From positions 252,999,905 to 253,063,904 of the forward strand of contig OY856188.1 of NCBI GenBank assembly GCA_963693315.1: a stretch of DNA of 64,000 bases. Direction: 5' to 3'. The translations under genes and the position numbers were made by a program. The number at the start of each line of letters is the position of its first letter. Position 1 is the stretch's first letter. The notes below the pieces were generated by a model, which was not told where the DNA came from, made no database searches, and saw only the letters and a list, made by a program, of their open reading frames with translations. Below, one piece after another: positions 22,163-34,723 of the stretch. Source of the DNA: Diogma glabrata. Lineage: Eukaryota; Arthropoda; Insecta; Diptera; Cylindrotomidae.

Positions 22163-22230
22163 ACTAATTTATACTAATTGACTATAGTTTACCTTGGTAC
22201 GGGTTTTTGTGGTAAGCAGCGTCCTGTTTC

Positions 22231-22250
22231 CAGTTTTCTTCGTCGCCAGA
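22231..22250 (-). promoter_or_regulatory. Primer-binding site, older Gypsy
   Basis: On the minus strand TGGCGACGAAGAAAACTG begins about two bases after the LTR end. Position and the leading TGG fit a tRNA primer-binding site; the tRNA identity was not determined. Confidence 0.6.
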
Positions 22251-22252
22251 TT

Positions 22253-23156
22253 TGTTATATCTTATTGCAGCTAATCAAACAGCAACTCCTTTATCAACAC
22301 TATTTTAATAAACTCACTAACATGTATTACACAATAATAATTTAATTATAACTATCACTTAACTCTATTGACTTGATACTATCACAGAATTATTCAGACT
22401 GCAGATTTAAAAGAAGAAAAATCAGCAAGCATTTTATTAACCGTAAAATCACTCATACATGAATATACAATTCTTTCTTCAAATATAAATTCCATACCGT
22501 AATTAATAACACCGGCACACAAAAAAAATTAAGTAGAATGTGCATTTGACCGGACCTACCTACGGGTACGTATTTTGGTCCGCTGAATCCGAATTCGAGA
22601 TCAGTTTGACCCCTACACCCTCGAAATTTCGAGAAAAGTAAAAATTTTTTTTTTTACTAAATTTATGATAAGGGGCGGAAAAATCGTCGAATTTTCATGA
22701 AAATTTCAGTAAACATGTATTTTAATAGTCTTAATATGGGATTTAATTTTTATGAAAAAAATTTTAATTTTTTCGATCACAATTGCGGTTTAAATGCGGT
22801 TTTTCGAAGTTATCTCGAAATTTCGAGGGTGTAGGGGTCAAACTGACCTTGAATTTGGATTCAGCGGACCAAAATACGTACCCGTAGGTAGGTTCGGTCA
22901 AATGCACATTCTACTTAATTTCACCGGCACACAAAAAAAATTAAGTAGAATGTGCATTTGACCGGAAATATCTACGGGTACGTATTTTGGACCAAAATAC
23001 GTACCCGTAGGTAGGTATCAAATGCACATTCTACTTAATTTTTTGGTTGTGCCAGTGTAATATAATAATTTCGATTTACAATTACTTGATAATAAAGATT
23101 AATTACAGTGAAGGATTTAGTTATATTATTCATGCTAATTTGTTAAATATCCAACA
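22253..23156 (-). mobile_element. 5' LTR of the older Gypsy, containing a fold-back insertion
   Basis: On the minus strand it begins TGTTGGATATTTAAC and ends GATATAACA (TG..CA ends with TGTT/AACA inverted). Without the fold-back element at 22509-23058 the LTR would be about 355 bp. Its outer 88 bp match the remnant 3' LTR at about 94 percent, pointing to an old insertion. The flank at 23157 continues directly into another dispersed repeat, 'acactttgaaaaaagatg', so the Gypsy landed inside that repeat. Confidence 0.8.
22509..23058. mobile_element. Double fold-back MITE with AATA flanks
   Basis: The outer ends are ACACCGGCACAC and GTGCCAGTGT, flanked by AATA on both sides (22505-22508 and 23059-23062). 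The first unit (22509-22921) is a long inverted repeat sharing 'aagtagaatgtgcatttgac', 'acgggtacgtattttgg' and 'ccctacaccctcgaaat' with its complement. It lacks its last ~15 bp. It is followed at once by a second, internally deleted unit (22922-23058) that keeps only the terminal repeats. No coding capacity. Confidence 0.9.
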
Positions 23157-23600
23157 ACACTTTGAAAAAAGATGCAACTATGTATGGCAAGGAACTGATT
23201 AGTTTATGAGCGATAGTGAACAAAGTAGTCGGGGCTGTCCCATATACCTGTTTGTTTGAAAGCTCCATAACATCTGTACCTGATAATCGAATTAGATGAA
23301 ACTTGATACATAACCATTGATACATTTAGTACGGTTCACAACAGTTCTGCATCCCAACTTCCTGTTTACCACTTCCGGTTAAATTTTTTTTTACTTTTTC
23401 TCGTACAACAGAATTTATGTTTGTTGGGATACTACTGCTTTGTTTAATATTTTGATAATTAGAACTACGTAAAATCTTAAACATTGGTTAGCTTTTAATT
23501 AAAGTATTTGATGGATATTATAGCTCACTATATATCCAGAACACTATGTTTCCGGACCTGTGGTGAAGTCAGCCTATGCATCAGCGTCGCAATATTTTTC
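23157..23600 (+). repeat. Dispersed repeat fragment (same family as 14406-15780)
   Basis: Matches the 15035-15240 part of copy 2 ('ggaactgattagttt', 'cataacatctgtacctgat', 'cagttctgcatcccaacttcc'). It then carries a 3' module starting 'tatgtttgttgggatac' and ending 'cagcgtcgcaatatttttc'. The 3' module recurs at 26737-26925 and, diverged, at 43360-43535. Confidence 0.75.
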
Positions 23601-24590
23601 TTTTGTAATGTTCGAAGTTAAGGGGGAACAGAAAAAATGTTTAACCTTTTTGAAAATAAGTCAAAAACTGTGGTTTTGTTTTACTGTCTTTTGTTTTACT
23701 ATCTATGTCTATAAAATAGATATAAAAACATATATTTGCAATTCAGTTATGCCGTAGGTAGATTTATAGGTGTCGAAGGCTTTCCCTCCAAAAATTCATC
23801 ATATTTGAGCAAAAAAAACTTGATGTTAACCTTAAAACTTTGGTAGCTGCTCCAGTGCCCGGGTAAGAAAAAGTTAACGGGCTAAGCCTGGGCTGAGACC
23901 GCGCCATATCTTTATGGGGTTCTGACAGGCTTACCGTTTTCAAACGGCCCAAGCTTGGACTGATGTCCTGGAGCCAGGTCTGGCCAGCCAGGCTTGGGCC
24001 AAGTCTGGCAAATAAGACTTGTGCCATGTCTACCAAATCATTTCTTTCAGACATCTTTTGACATGTTTACAATGCATGAGACTGTTTAATAACGATAGTA
24101 ATAAACTGAACCTTGGTTCAGTCTAGGCATTTACAGCTGGCCCAGACCTGGCCTAAAGCTCAAGGCTTGGCTTGCCAATATTGGCCCGAGATTGGTCGGT
24201 TGTTTAACATTGGCAGCTCCTACCCAGGTGGCGTTGTTTAATTGAGGCTGGGTACAAATGATGCTTGATAATGGAGATGTTGATGAAGGCTTATTTTCCT
24301 CATTGTGAAGTTTTTTTATTATTTATAATATAACGCATATATCCACAGAAGAATAATTATTTTGAACTAGTTCCAGAGCTTTCTTGTTTCTTGATGCAGT
24401 TGAAAATTTAATAAAATCGGCGTGGAAATACCACAGATATAAATAATCCTATACCGTCGAAATATTCTTGCTTTGCAAATTAATCCCATTTAACGATGAA
24501 ACTGGAATAGAGAGAGATTTAATTAAGTAACATTTTATTATCATCGGCCAAATACTTTTCATAAATATTGAGAAAGAGAACAGTTTTTAG
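23601..24590. repeat. Locally GC-rich fold-back with CCAGGC/GCCTGG motifs
   Basis: Between about 23850 and 24240 the sequence is much richer in G and C than its surroundings. 'gccaggtctggccag' (23973-23987) pairs with 'ctggcccagacctggc' (24134-24149), and GCCAATATTGGC (24174-24185) is a perfect palindrome. It looks like a decayed transposable element. The rest of the interval is AT-rich without genes. Confidence 0.55.
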
Positions 24591-25155
24591 TATTGTATAA
24601 ATTTTATGTTTTTCGGCAAACGGCTGTAAAGTTTAACTTCACTGCCGCTAGGGAGTTAGCTAAAGTCTTACTTTTTAGCCTGCGACAGCAAAAGTAACGG
24701 TATTTTTATTTTATATTACGGCGCCTGTAAAGTAGCATTTGTTATTTGTTAGTTTGTTATTTTTTCAAACATATCGTATAACTATGACAACAAAAAATAA
24801 GTTGATTCTCATTGGATTATGATATTTTGAATTATTGTATGTTACTATGACAACAAAACATAACCAACAGTTTCATTGGATAATGAAATTTGGAATTATT
24901 GTACAACTATGACAACAAAATAACAACTATTTCAATTGGACTATGAAATTTTGAAAAGGCTGCTTAAAAAATTTTATTCATACAAATTCAAATGTTTTTT
25001 TCTCTTTTTTGGAAGTAATTATGACGATAAAAAAAACTCATATTTATAAAAAGTTTGATGTATTAATTTCATATTTATAAAAAATTTAAACGTTTGCCGA
25101 AAAAATAGTGTATTTAATTCGGCGCTAAAGTGTCTTTTTGTGTATCGTCTATAAT
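24591..25155. repeat. AT-rich repeat with ~63-bp tandem units
   Basis: 'actatgacaacaaaa' recurs at 24781, 24844 and 24906. Each occurrence is followed by 'cattgga.(t/a)atga.attttgaatt', giving three units of 62-63 bp. Related text in reverse complement ('ttgttgtcat', 'catacaataatttgg') is at about 57190-57350. Confidence 0.75.
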
Positions 25156-25485
25156 TGTCAAACTATAGACTCAACACAAAAAGTATCAGTTTAGCTCCTA
25201 ATTAATGTACTATTATATTGGTTTAATGTACTTGAAACAAAAGTTTCTTTTTACTACTTTACAAATATGGCGTATGATCAGAATATTTAACATAGAAGAA
25301 TAACATTTAATTTTGGAAATTTGAAACTTTTCTTATTTTCCACCAGGAGTGAAACTAATTTTTTGATAGATGGAACTACAATGATAGAATATATATACAA
25401 AAATTTTTGTTATTTTTATTTGTTGGAACTGGGAGTTGTCCTCACAAAACTAAACATGAATTTTTAAGTTAAAAATAATATAATA

Positions 25486-26617
25486 GAGCAATTTCACGAA
25501 GATTCAACAACGTTTTGACTTGACCCTTTTAAATTTTGTTTATTTTTGTTTATAGATAGTCTTTGATAAATAAAAAATACAAGTTCTCTTAGAATTTTTT
25601 TTTTCGACCAGGGGTCTTCACAGGGTGCCCCTCAATTTTTGTTATTTTGTGATGTGAGTGCATTTTGACGAGCGATTGTAGAAAAACTACTCAATCGATT
25701 TTCATAAATGATATGTCGTTGAATAGGTATTAGAACAAAGTTTTTAAAAATGTACACTGTTAATTTTTTGAAATAATTTTTAACGGTGTAACATAAGAAA
25801 AAAATGGTGTAATTGAAAAAAAGATGGCAAAAAGTCAAAGTCAAGTCAAGTTCAGCAAAATTTTGCGACATTTTGACTCGACCCTTTTTAATTTGGTTTA
25901 TTTTGGTCTATATTTAAAAAAAATTCTACTTGAAGCCGTATTTTTCATTTATCAAAGGCTATCTATAAACTAAAAATAAACCAAATTAAAAAGGGTCGAG
26001 TCAAAATGTCGCAATATTTTGCTGAACTTGACTGAAATTGCTTTTTAAAAAGTTCATTTAATAATAAAATATTTGATATTTAACATAAAAAAAAATCTGA
26101 ATCTAAAATTCACCATTTTTATAATTTTCCTGCAGAACAAAAAAAACTGATTCCCGACAGTCATATGCACAACGAATTTTATCTCTAAAACAAAAAATGA
26201 TGCTAGTCCTAAACTTTCACAAGTTGTTAGATGTTAGATATAAAACAAGCTTCAATTTAGTTTAAAAAAAAAAAAGGCTATGCCATCTTTTTTTCAATTA
26301 CACCATTTTTTTCTTATGTTACACCGTTAAAAATTATTTCAAAAAATTAACATTTTAAAAACTTTGTTCTAATACCTATTCAACGACATATCATTTATGA
26401 AAATCGATTGAGTAATTTTTCTACAATCGCTCGCCAAAATGCACTCACATCACAAAATAACAAAAATTGAGGGGCACCCTGTGAAGACCCCTGGTCGAAA
26501 AAAAAAATTCTAAGAGAACTTGTATTTTTTATTTATCAAAGACTATCTATAAACAAAAATTAATCAAAATTAAAAGGGGTCAAGTCAAAACGTTGTTGAA
26601 TCTTCGTGAAATTGCTC
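25486..26617. mobile_element. 1.13-kb fold-back element with a second fold-back inside
   Basis: Terminal inverted repeats of about 350 bp (25486-25835 and 26270-26617) begin GAGCAATTTCACGAAG and are flanked by AATA on both sides (25482-25485 and 26618-26621). A separate inverted repeat (25841-25905 with 25970-26034) lies in the centre. It shares 'tttgact(t/c)gaccctttt' and 'tttatc aaag.ctatctata' text with the outer arms, so the inner structure is a diverged relative of the outer one. No coding capacity. Confidence 0.9.
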
Positions 26618-26734
26618 AATAGTAAATTCTTTTCTACCTGTTCTGTATACGTTCCAATACCAAATTATCGAAATTTGTATTCTTTTGTAAAAAGTTCAAT
26701 TCAAAAACTACAAATTTATTTTTCACCTACAAAA

Positions 26735-26930
26735 GAATTTATGTTTGTTGGGATAATACTGCTTTCTTTAATATTTTTAAAATTAGAACTACGCGAAATC
26801 TATAACAATGGTTAGCCTTTAATTAAAGTATTTGATGGATATTAGCTCACTATATATCCAGAACACTATGTTTCCAGAGCTGTGGTGAAGTCAGCCTATG
26901 CATCAGCGTCGCAATATTTTTCAGTGAATT
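26735..26930 (+). repeat. 3' module of the dispersed repeat family
   Basis: 'atgtttgttgggataatac' through 'tatccagaacactatgtttcc' to 'cagcgtcgcaatatttttc' matches 23416-23600 almost base for base. The shared right end marks the 3' limit of this family. Confidence 0.8.
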
Positions 26931-27117
26931 TGCAACATTTTTTGGCAATTTGTTCTCCCCAGATAAACAGTAATCCTGACCTAGACCAGATATATTCGAA
27001 CTTTGAATGATGTGATACAAGTCGTTAGATGTAGAATGGATTTTCTGAAGTTTTGTAAACGGAATTAACTCAAACATTTTATAAAGGACAAGCAATATTT
27101 TTTAACAACACGAACAA

Positions 27118-27521
27118 ATATTTAAGTTATATGTAAATATTTTCAAAGCATATTATGAAAACATGCTGTCAAACTTTTTTCATTATGGAAAAATTTATTT
27201 TTAATTTATAAAATATCAAAAATTATATGTTTGGTTGTAATGAAATCCAAAACGTCATATTTTGTTCATTTCTTTTTATAGAGTCGCAGGTAGAGAGAAA
27301 CTATTATTTTTTGTGTTAGGGTTTTTTTCTTATAGATTTAAAAAAAAAAATCGCAGTAATTGTACAATTTTGAATCAAATGAAAAATTTACGCACGTCTA
27401 TGGGAAGACATAACTGTTTATTTCTAAGACAAAGAGAGGAAAACAAACATACAAACAATCGATTTGACATAAGTGGAGTCACGCTAAATATTAGTTGTGG
27501 TGATCGGTCTGTGAGTAATTA
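27118..27521 (+). mobile_element. Partial, diverged copy of the LTR-like repeat
   Basis: Matches the 3' half of 61424-62153: 'atatttaagttat', 'gtatattatgaaaac'-like text, 'agtcgcagg.agagagaaact', 'tttgaatcaaatgaaaaatt' and 'tacgcacgtct.tgggaaga'. The 5' half is absent and divergence is higher than between the other two copies. Confidence 0.75.
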
Positions 27522-28399
27522 AAAGAAAATATTTAGTTCAATGTAGAAGTAAGAACTCCTGGGATATAAGTGGGATATAAGGAGCGTTTTAAACGCTGGT
27601 AATTTTACTACACATCACATTTGGTTAAACAAGCAATCAAGGTAACATAGCAATTTCAATAATTTTTTTTATGTGAACTTCTTTTAATCAAAAATTAACA
27701 ATTAGCTAACAATTTCATACCATTAATCTATTATTCTTTCATACATTTTTGTGGTCATTATATTTTCTTTTATTTATTCACATATCCATTCAAAACAAAC
27801 AATTCATTATTACAATAAACCGTTAAGCACAACACAAAAAAACTTAGCTAAATTAATTTTATTTTTCTTACGAAATAATCAATCAGTCTAATCTTACAAA
27901 TCCCTTAATTTTTATTAACTCAAATAATTTATTCAATTTACTGAAATTATATTATTTTTTCTTTTCTTGTTAATAATTTAATATACATGTTTGTCATCTA
28001 CAAAAAAAAAATTGTGAAAAGCTTTTCACACAAATACATAATTCAATCAATGTATGTATAAGAGGGATAAGAATTTAAGATCAGAAATGGTGTAGAATTT
28101 TTATTGAATTCGCAATAATTTTGATTTAAAAAATTAAACTCAGAAAACCAAACGGTAATTGGAATGAGTCTTTATATTGCGATAAGCAGAGCAGCATTCA
28201 CTTAAATTCGATCCGTTTACTGTCGAAAGTTTAACACTTTTCGCCGCATTCTTAATCAATAATATTTCAGTCTCTATTCATTCAGACACATTTTTTGTAC
28301 TAACCTCTTTTCACAAATACCGTGTTTTGTAATGGCTTTGTAATGTTTTCTTTACTTTTTAATTTTGCTACAATTTTTTTTTTCTCATTTGGAGGTTTT
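27522..28399. other. AT-rich sequence with an 18-bp palindrome
   Basis: No gene is seen. TGTGAAAAGCTTTTCACA at 28013-28030 is a perfect palindrome, and 'gggatataag' is directly repeated near 27560-27580. Confidence 0.5.
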
Positions 28400-28745
28400 C
28401 GTGAGCAATTTTACTAAAGTAAGTTTTTTGAATGAATGATTTGAATTTATTCAATTCGAAAGCATGGTTGGATTTATCTCAGAGGAAAACTTCATTTCTC
28501 CTTTACGTGTTTCGGATGAAATCAAACCTTCCTCATCAGTACCATGTTCGAATTCATTTTCAGACACACTCAATCACCTTACCAAGGCAACGAGCATTTT
28601 AAAGTGGAAATCTCATCATCACTTATTTATTTACTTGAATTTTTCCACTGTCGTTCGACTCCTTATTATGGAAATGTTTTTGTATTATATGGGGTTTTTG
28701 CATTCAATTTCTAGACATTACTTTTACGTGAATTTATAAGATAGG
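28400..28745 (-). repeat. Diverged copy of the tRNA-headed SINE-like repeat
   Basis: Aligns with 54712-55080 in the same orientation: 'gtgagcaatt', 'atttgaattt.ttcaattc.aaagcatgg', 'tttacgtgtttcgg', 'cctcatcagta', and further right 'aatttctagaca' and 'gtgaatttataagata'. The internal promoter boxes are degraded. Homology reaches beyond the tRNA-like head, so the repeated unit is longer than the head plus body. Confidence 0.6.
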
Positions 28746-31590
28746 AATTTTTCACGTCAACACGTAGACCCGTCGTAAAAGTGATCTATAAGTTTCTTTC
28801 TCGAATTTGTTAATGCTCTGTAATGAGCACGTACCAAACCACGAGTTTGATAGGTATAGTTTAAGTTATTCCTTATCTAAGCTACGAAGGTGAAATACCA
28901 GAATTTTGCGACATAATGCAGACACAACCACAAATCAATGAACTACCAATCAATCGATAAATATTATAACAGTCAATAGCCGGAAATCGATTACGTCACC
29001 CTTATTACAAAAAACACAATGTTTTTCGTTACTGATGAAAGTTTACAAAAATAAAATAAAAACAAATATGTTTTCTAGATTTGCAAAATTAAATTTAAAA
29101 ACTTTCTTAAATTGCATGTTATTATAATCAAAAGGTGACATTTTCCACACCTTAATTAGCCCATTTTTAAATGTTTCGTATATTCATTAGTAGTTTATGC
29201 TAAACGATTTACATACATTTTACACTGAGGTACAGTAGAATAATGGGCATAATATACAAGTTTATAAGTTGTTTCTCTTAAAATGGATCTACTACGGTTA
29301 ATTATAATTAATAACATTATATAGGCTAAATATATAGTTTGAATTAATTAAATAATAATATTGATTAAAAAGCGGTTTGTAAATTATTATCAAAAATTTT
29401 TTTTTGTTCAAAATTTTAGTATCATAAAAAATTGTGAATCATGAATGTAAATGCATTCGTTTATTGAAAGTTGCTGCTCTGGAATGATCACATAATGGCA
29501 ATGAACCATGTCTAGAAAACTTAATCTTTTTAAAAAATACGTCCTCTTATATCAACATTACTTCATGTTTATTATTATTGTCAAGTTTTGTTATTCTGGC
29601 ATTCTTGAACACCTACACCTACGGATAAAATCGGATGCGTAGCGTGCATGCATGGATTCGATGAACTTCCTTCCCATTTCTTGGTTACTGCTCTGCTGGT
29701 ATCGATTGAACTTTGTAGGCATGAAAATGCATATTAGAATTCAGTTGAATTCAAATCTTAACTGTCGTGGAAATTAACAATCACATACGACAGTCCGTTC
29801 TTCCAGTATAAAGACTAACACCACTCAACCTAGAAAGTTGAAAAAATTTATGAATAATGATATATTGTAAAACATCTTACCAAACATCAAAATCCTATAA
29901 ACGTGTTCCGTTTCTTTTACTGAAATTTCAACAAAACAATTTACAATATATACTACATATTTTTATAACAAGTTAAACTTGAAAGGCAATAAATCAGATT
30001 AGGTACGGGCAATGAATATTAAATAATGATAGTTTTAAATTTTGATTAATTTGTCAACAATAATTTAAATTATTTTTCGTTTCTTTATTTTCTTTAATTT
30101 TGTGAACTTGCATATCACAAAACTGCTACAATAAATTAAAAAAGAAAATATTGAGTGGGTGACCTATTTCATATTAGCGACAATTTGTTTTATTTTAAGG
30201 TTAAGTGTATTTAGATTTTTGTGATTGAATAAACAATGAGTGACTTGAAAAGTTCATGTCTTTTGAAACAAATCCCACAACCCAAAATTTTGTCGATTAG
30301 TTTTCATACAGGCATAATACAATGAGATCTAATGTATCGAGGAGTTAGGCAGGAAGTAATTGAAAAATAGGATCTGTAGATAATCACTTTCCATACTTTA
30401 GTGTTCTTCTTTGTTATGCTCGAAATTTGGGACTGTGTAGAGTGGATTAATTGGAGTCTAAGGCTTGACAGATCAGGCAGTTAGACCGACTGCATTATCA
30501 GCAAAGATTAGATTCGAGTTAATCCATTCTATACATCTCATTCTCGAACTACCTACCTATATGTTGTGTCTTGTCGTATTCCCAATTTGACAGACTACAA
30601 TGTCCATAAATAAAATCAAGCATTGCACACTGCAATAGAAAAGTTTATTGTCTAACGTAAATAAAGAAATCATGAAAGGACGACGCACATTGCAATAGAA
30701 AAATATCGTATTAGACGTAATCACATGATTTTTCCTTTGTATTTTTTTTTATCTGTTACATATTTAAATAAGAAAAAAATGAAACAGGAATATTAGATCT
30801 TTTCTCTTGCAATTGTTTTTCTATAAAAATGCTTCAAAACCTCAACAGAAACTAGTTTTTCATTTTAATAATAGAACTAAAGAAAGAGACGACATGACAA
30901 TGAATCAACTTTTGTCTTGTTTAGCCCTAAAAATAAAATATTATTTATGTCAGCACATGTTTAATTTTGAGCTCAGTTGATTTTTGATATTAAATCAAAA
31001 AATAATAAAAAATAAAAAGTTTAAGTCAGTTGGTATTTAGTATTAAATCGAAAAGGGATTAATAAAAAAATTATTATGGGATTTTCTTTGATTGTTGTGT
31101 AAATAATAGAATTGAAAATATTAATCCGCGGTTGTTATATCGAAAGAAAAAAATCTTAAAATCGAAAATTATTTAGTTCATGGTGGACTTTAGAAAGTAA
31201 ATAGAAGTTAAATCCGAGTTTTTGCCTCAGGCTCGTTGATATAAACTTTATAAAAAGTACCAACCTTTTTTTTAATTAAGAAAAACAAAACAGTTCTAAT
31301 ATGTAAACTTTAGAAAAATGTATGAACAAAAAAGAAACGTTGATGTCAGCTGTAATTTTATCGTTCTAAAGTTTTTGTTATTTGGAAAACTAATAAAAGA
31401 TATATAAACCAAAAAAATTAAAAATAATTTATATTAACATAAAAAGTTTAATTGAAAATGATGTGTATTACCAAGTGGTTCGTAAAGGTTATTTTTTTGA
31501 ATTCAGTTGCACTGTAAACTAGTCGAATAAGTTGATTTTATTTGTTTGGCGAAATCAATTTGAAATAACCATTAGAAAGTTGCTAGCTGT
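28746..31590. other. AT-rich sequence, no gene seen
   Basis: A short inverted pair, TAGAGTGGATTAA near 30437 and TTAATCCATTCTA near 30519, stands out in a slightly GC-richer block (30410-30600). Nothing else could be identified. Confidence 0.4.
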
Positions 31591-31594
31591 TGCT

Positions 31595-31806
31595 ATGTTG
31601 AATACTTTATTCAACATAGTAGAAACTGTGAATATTTCTAAAACCAAAATGTAAGGGGGCAGTGTTATAGGGCGGAAGAAAGTTTAATACTATTGAGAGA
31701 TATACTTTGCGTCTCTGGAAAAATTAATATTATTGAGAGATATACTTTACGTCTCTAGAAAAATTAATACTATTGAGAGATATACTTTGCGTCTCTGGAA
31801 AAATTG
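31595..31806. repeat. TGTTGAATA palindrome and 40-bp triplicate
   Basis: 'tattgagagatatactttgc' recurs at exactly 40-bp steps (31691, 31731, 31771), giving three near-identical units over 31684-31806. Just upstream, 'tgttgaatactttattcaac' (31595-31614) forms a palindrome of the type found at the ends of copia-like LTRs. A solo LTR is possible but its other end was not found. Confidence 0.7.
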
Positions 31807-34084
31807 ATGTTTAAAATATTGTTTAAAATAAAAATTAGAAGAAAAACAAGCGAAATACAAGGACGAAAGTTGCTTGCAACATTGAAGTCAACAATCAACT
31901 ATAAGATTAAGGTTAGATTTTATTTTTATATACTATTTTATTGTTATTAAATTCTTGAATTTTTATTGATTATATTATAAGACCATCATGGTCTTATAAG
32001 CTAGTAAGTTTATTTAGAGATTTTTTCCTTGGTGGAGTCTGCGTACGTTCCGTTTATCATTCTATAAAATTCTAAAATCTTTTGGATAAATAGATAAAGC
32101 ATCTATTTAAATTAAATTGAAAAGCCCAGGCTTTACATCTTCTCAGAGAGAATTTGGTTATGATTTTCTTGTACGCATTCAAGAATAAACAGAATAAAAA
32201 CAAATGCCGATTTTCAACAAAAGTTAAACAAATTTTTAAATTTGTTTTCTATTGGATCTACCACAATGATAGAATAATACAACAGAAGATGTGAGAAGAT
32301 TGATGTCTTAAAAGCAAAAATTGGTCAATAACTCAATACACAAATATTCAATTTTAATAAAAACTGCACAAATGACGCAAAAAGTGATATTTATTATCGT
32401 CATGCTATGCAATTTCATCTTGAAGATTTGTATGCTTTGTCAGCAAATAAAAAAAAGTTGTGATAAAATAAACTTCCAAGAGATTTGAATACAAATAAAC
32501 TGACTGTTTGCGTTATTTGTCATTATCCTTCAACTAATTTTATTTTAAATAAAATACATAATTTGCCATCAATCTGTTCATTGAATCGGAAGGGAATAAT
32601 GGTAACTTGCAGCGCTAAACAGACTCAATAATTGATACGTTAACTCGAAAAATAAATAGAAGTAAAAAACTGGAAGTTGGCTGGCATTTTCTTCTTCCTA
32701 AGAAGTTATGCACCAAGTTCCATCAAAATTGCTTATATAAGACGTTGAAGTTATTGAAGCTTAAAATAAACATATAAACATATTGGTAATGAGTCATCAA
32801 AACTGATTCATGAACAAAGACAGTAGTGTCTAAATGTTTCATCAAAATCGTTTCATAACTGTAGATTTTTGTGTAGATAAAGGCCTTATTTTACAAAACC
32901 TTAGTAATCTTAGTTTCAACAAAATTTAATGTCATTCCGGTATATCGTAAAATAGGAATTAGAAATAAATTATAAGCAATTTTTTCATATCTATTATTCC
33001 GTGCCGTGCCGGAATAGACTTACTTGACTACTTTTTAATGCAGTTTCAATTAAGCAGTTTTTCTGGCGATTCATCTAGCCCTCTCCCCGCTTTGCCAAGT
33101 TTTGAAAATAGTTTAGATAGTTTAGATATCCATTGTACCTCTGTATACCGCGATGCGTTTGGGATCGTATACATACCCAAGTTTCATCAAAATATCAAAC
33201 CGCTTGCCTTACAAACATATTATGCTTAATTTTTCATATTTTGTTAAAAAAATCTCAAAAAGGGAGATCGGGATTGTTTAATCAAATTTTATTAAAAATG
33301 GCTGACATGATGATAAACAAAATGGTAGGTCAATCACCTTGAAAGTATTATTCATTGTCGTGATATTTACAAAACATGATTTTCAGTTTTGTAACAACTA
33401 AAAACGAAAGAACAGATTTCGGTAGAAAAGGACTGGGAACTAAGTTACATCAAGATTGATCGATTTTGTCCATTTTCTTTGAAATCAGTTGAGAAAGCGT
33501 TGGACAAACTTTGATCCAGATATGACGATACACACACATGCAGACTATACTGTCTAAAAATAGCGTAAACAGCTTCAGGTTTCGAATTTCGACCACCCAA
33601 AAACAACAATTTCCCATATCAAAAGGGTAAAAAAATGTGCCAATACAGAAGTGTTGAAGAGGTGGCTTTTATAGAACCAACGAGCTTTGAAAATAAGCGA
33701 TGTAGAGATAAGTAAAAAAGGCTAACTAAATGGTTCGTCAACAGTTTGAGGTTATATGTAACAAAATGAAAACATAACGAAATGGCAACCAAAGATTCTA
33801 CAATTTGGGCAGTCGCTGCAATCAAATATTAATTATTATCTTTAAATGCTTTGCGGTACCGAATTCGGATGACTTTAATCAATTCGCCGTTCAAATCGAA
33901 TTGCTCCAGAACTCTCAACAGCGGCGTAGATTGAACGGCAACATGTTTAGAAGCAAAAAACCTAGATGTATAGCAAAATACTGATTTATTTATTAGCATA
34001 CCACATCAAGCTAGGCCTAATTCTGACAGCACAGCACATTTTTAATACCAGTAGTAAAAGGGGAACTATGAAACTAAGGTGTAA
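31807..34084. other. AT-rich sequence with scattered repeat-like phrases
   Basis: Between ~32640 and ~33460 the phrase 'caagttt(c)catcaaaat' recurs near 32710, 32835 and 33177. It resembles the complement of 'atcttgatgaaactttgg' in the dispersed repeat at 10.4 and 14.6 kb. No gene is supported. Confidence 0.35.
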
Positions 34085-34723
34085 AGCCGTGCATTCACAT
34101 AAAACAGAAACAGAAACAGAAACCGAATTTCATACAAATTTGACAGCAACAGAAACAGAAACCTAATTTAGAAACAGAAACTGAAAATTCGTCTGTTTTG
34201 TCTGGACCAGAAACAATTAAAATTTGATTGTTTCTGGTCCAGAAACTATCACGTGACCATATTATTTTAAATTTATGTAACGGGATTGTACATTATTTTA
34301 AGAAATAAATATTTAGTCAAAAATAATTTACGTTGAATTTAGCTCGATTTTTTTTATGGATATTATTATGTGCGATAACGAAAAATAAATTTCTTCTTCA
34401 CTATACATTACAAAATTGTGTTATTTTTTTATTTATATGAATGAAAAATAAAATACACAGTTTATTGAATTACAATATTTTTTTTATATTAATATAATTT
34501 TTTCAATTTTAATTGGGTTAAATATATATGGATTGGGTTAAATATATATATTTTAATTTTGGCATATATAATATAATATGACAGCTGCCATCTTAAAATT
34601 CGGTTTCTGTTTCTGTTTTATTATTCACCACCAAATTTATTAGTCAACCAAATTAGAAACAGAAACAGAAACTGAAAATTTTCAGTTTCTGTTTCTGTTT
34701 CTGTTTTATGTGAATGCACGGCT
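34085..34723. mobile_element. Hairpin MITE with CAGAAA-repeat arms and TAA flanks
   Basis: The ends AGCCGTGCATTCACAT and its complement are flanked by TAA on both sides (34082-34084 and 34724-34726). Both arms carry runs of CAGAAA or its complement. Inner hairpins are present at 'ctggaccagaaacaatt' (34200-34243) and at 'cagaaactgaaaattttcag' (about 34665-34690). A 3-bp TAA duplication fits PIF/Harbinger-type elements, which duplicate TWA; no transposase is present. Confidence 0.85.
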
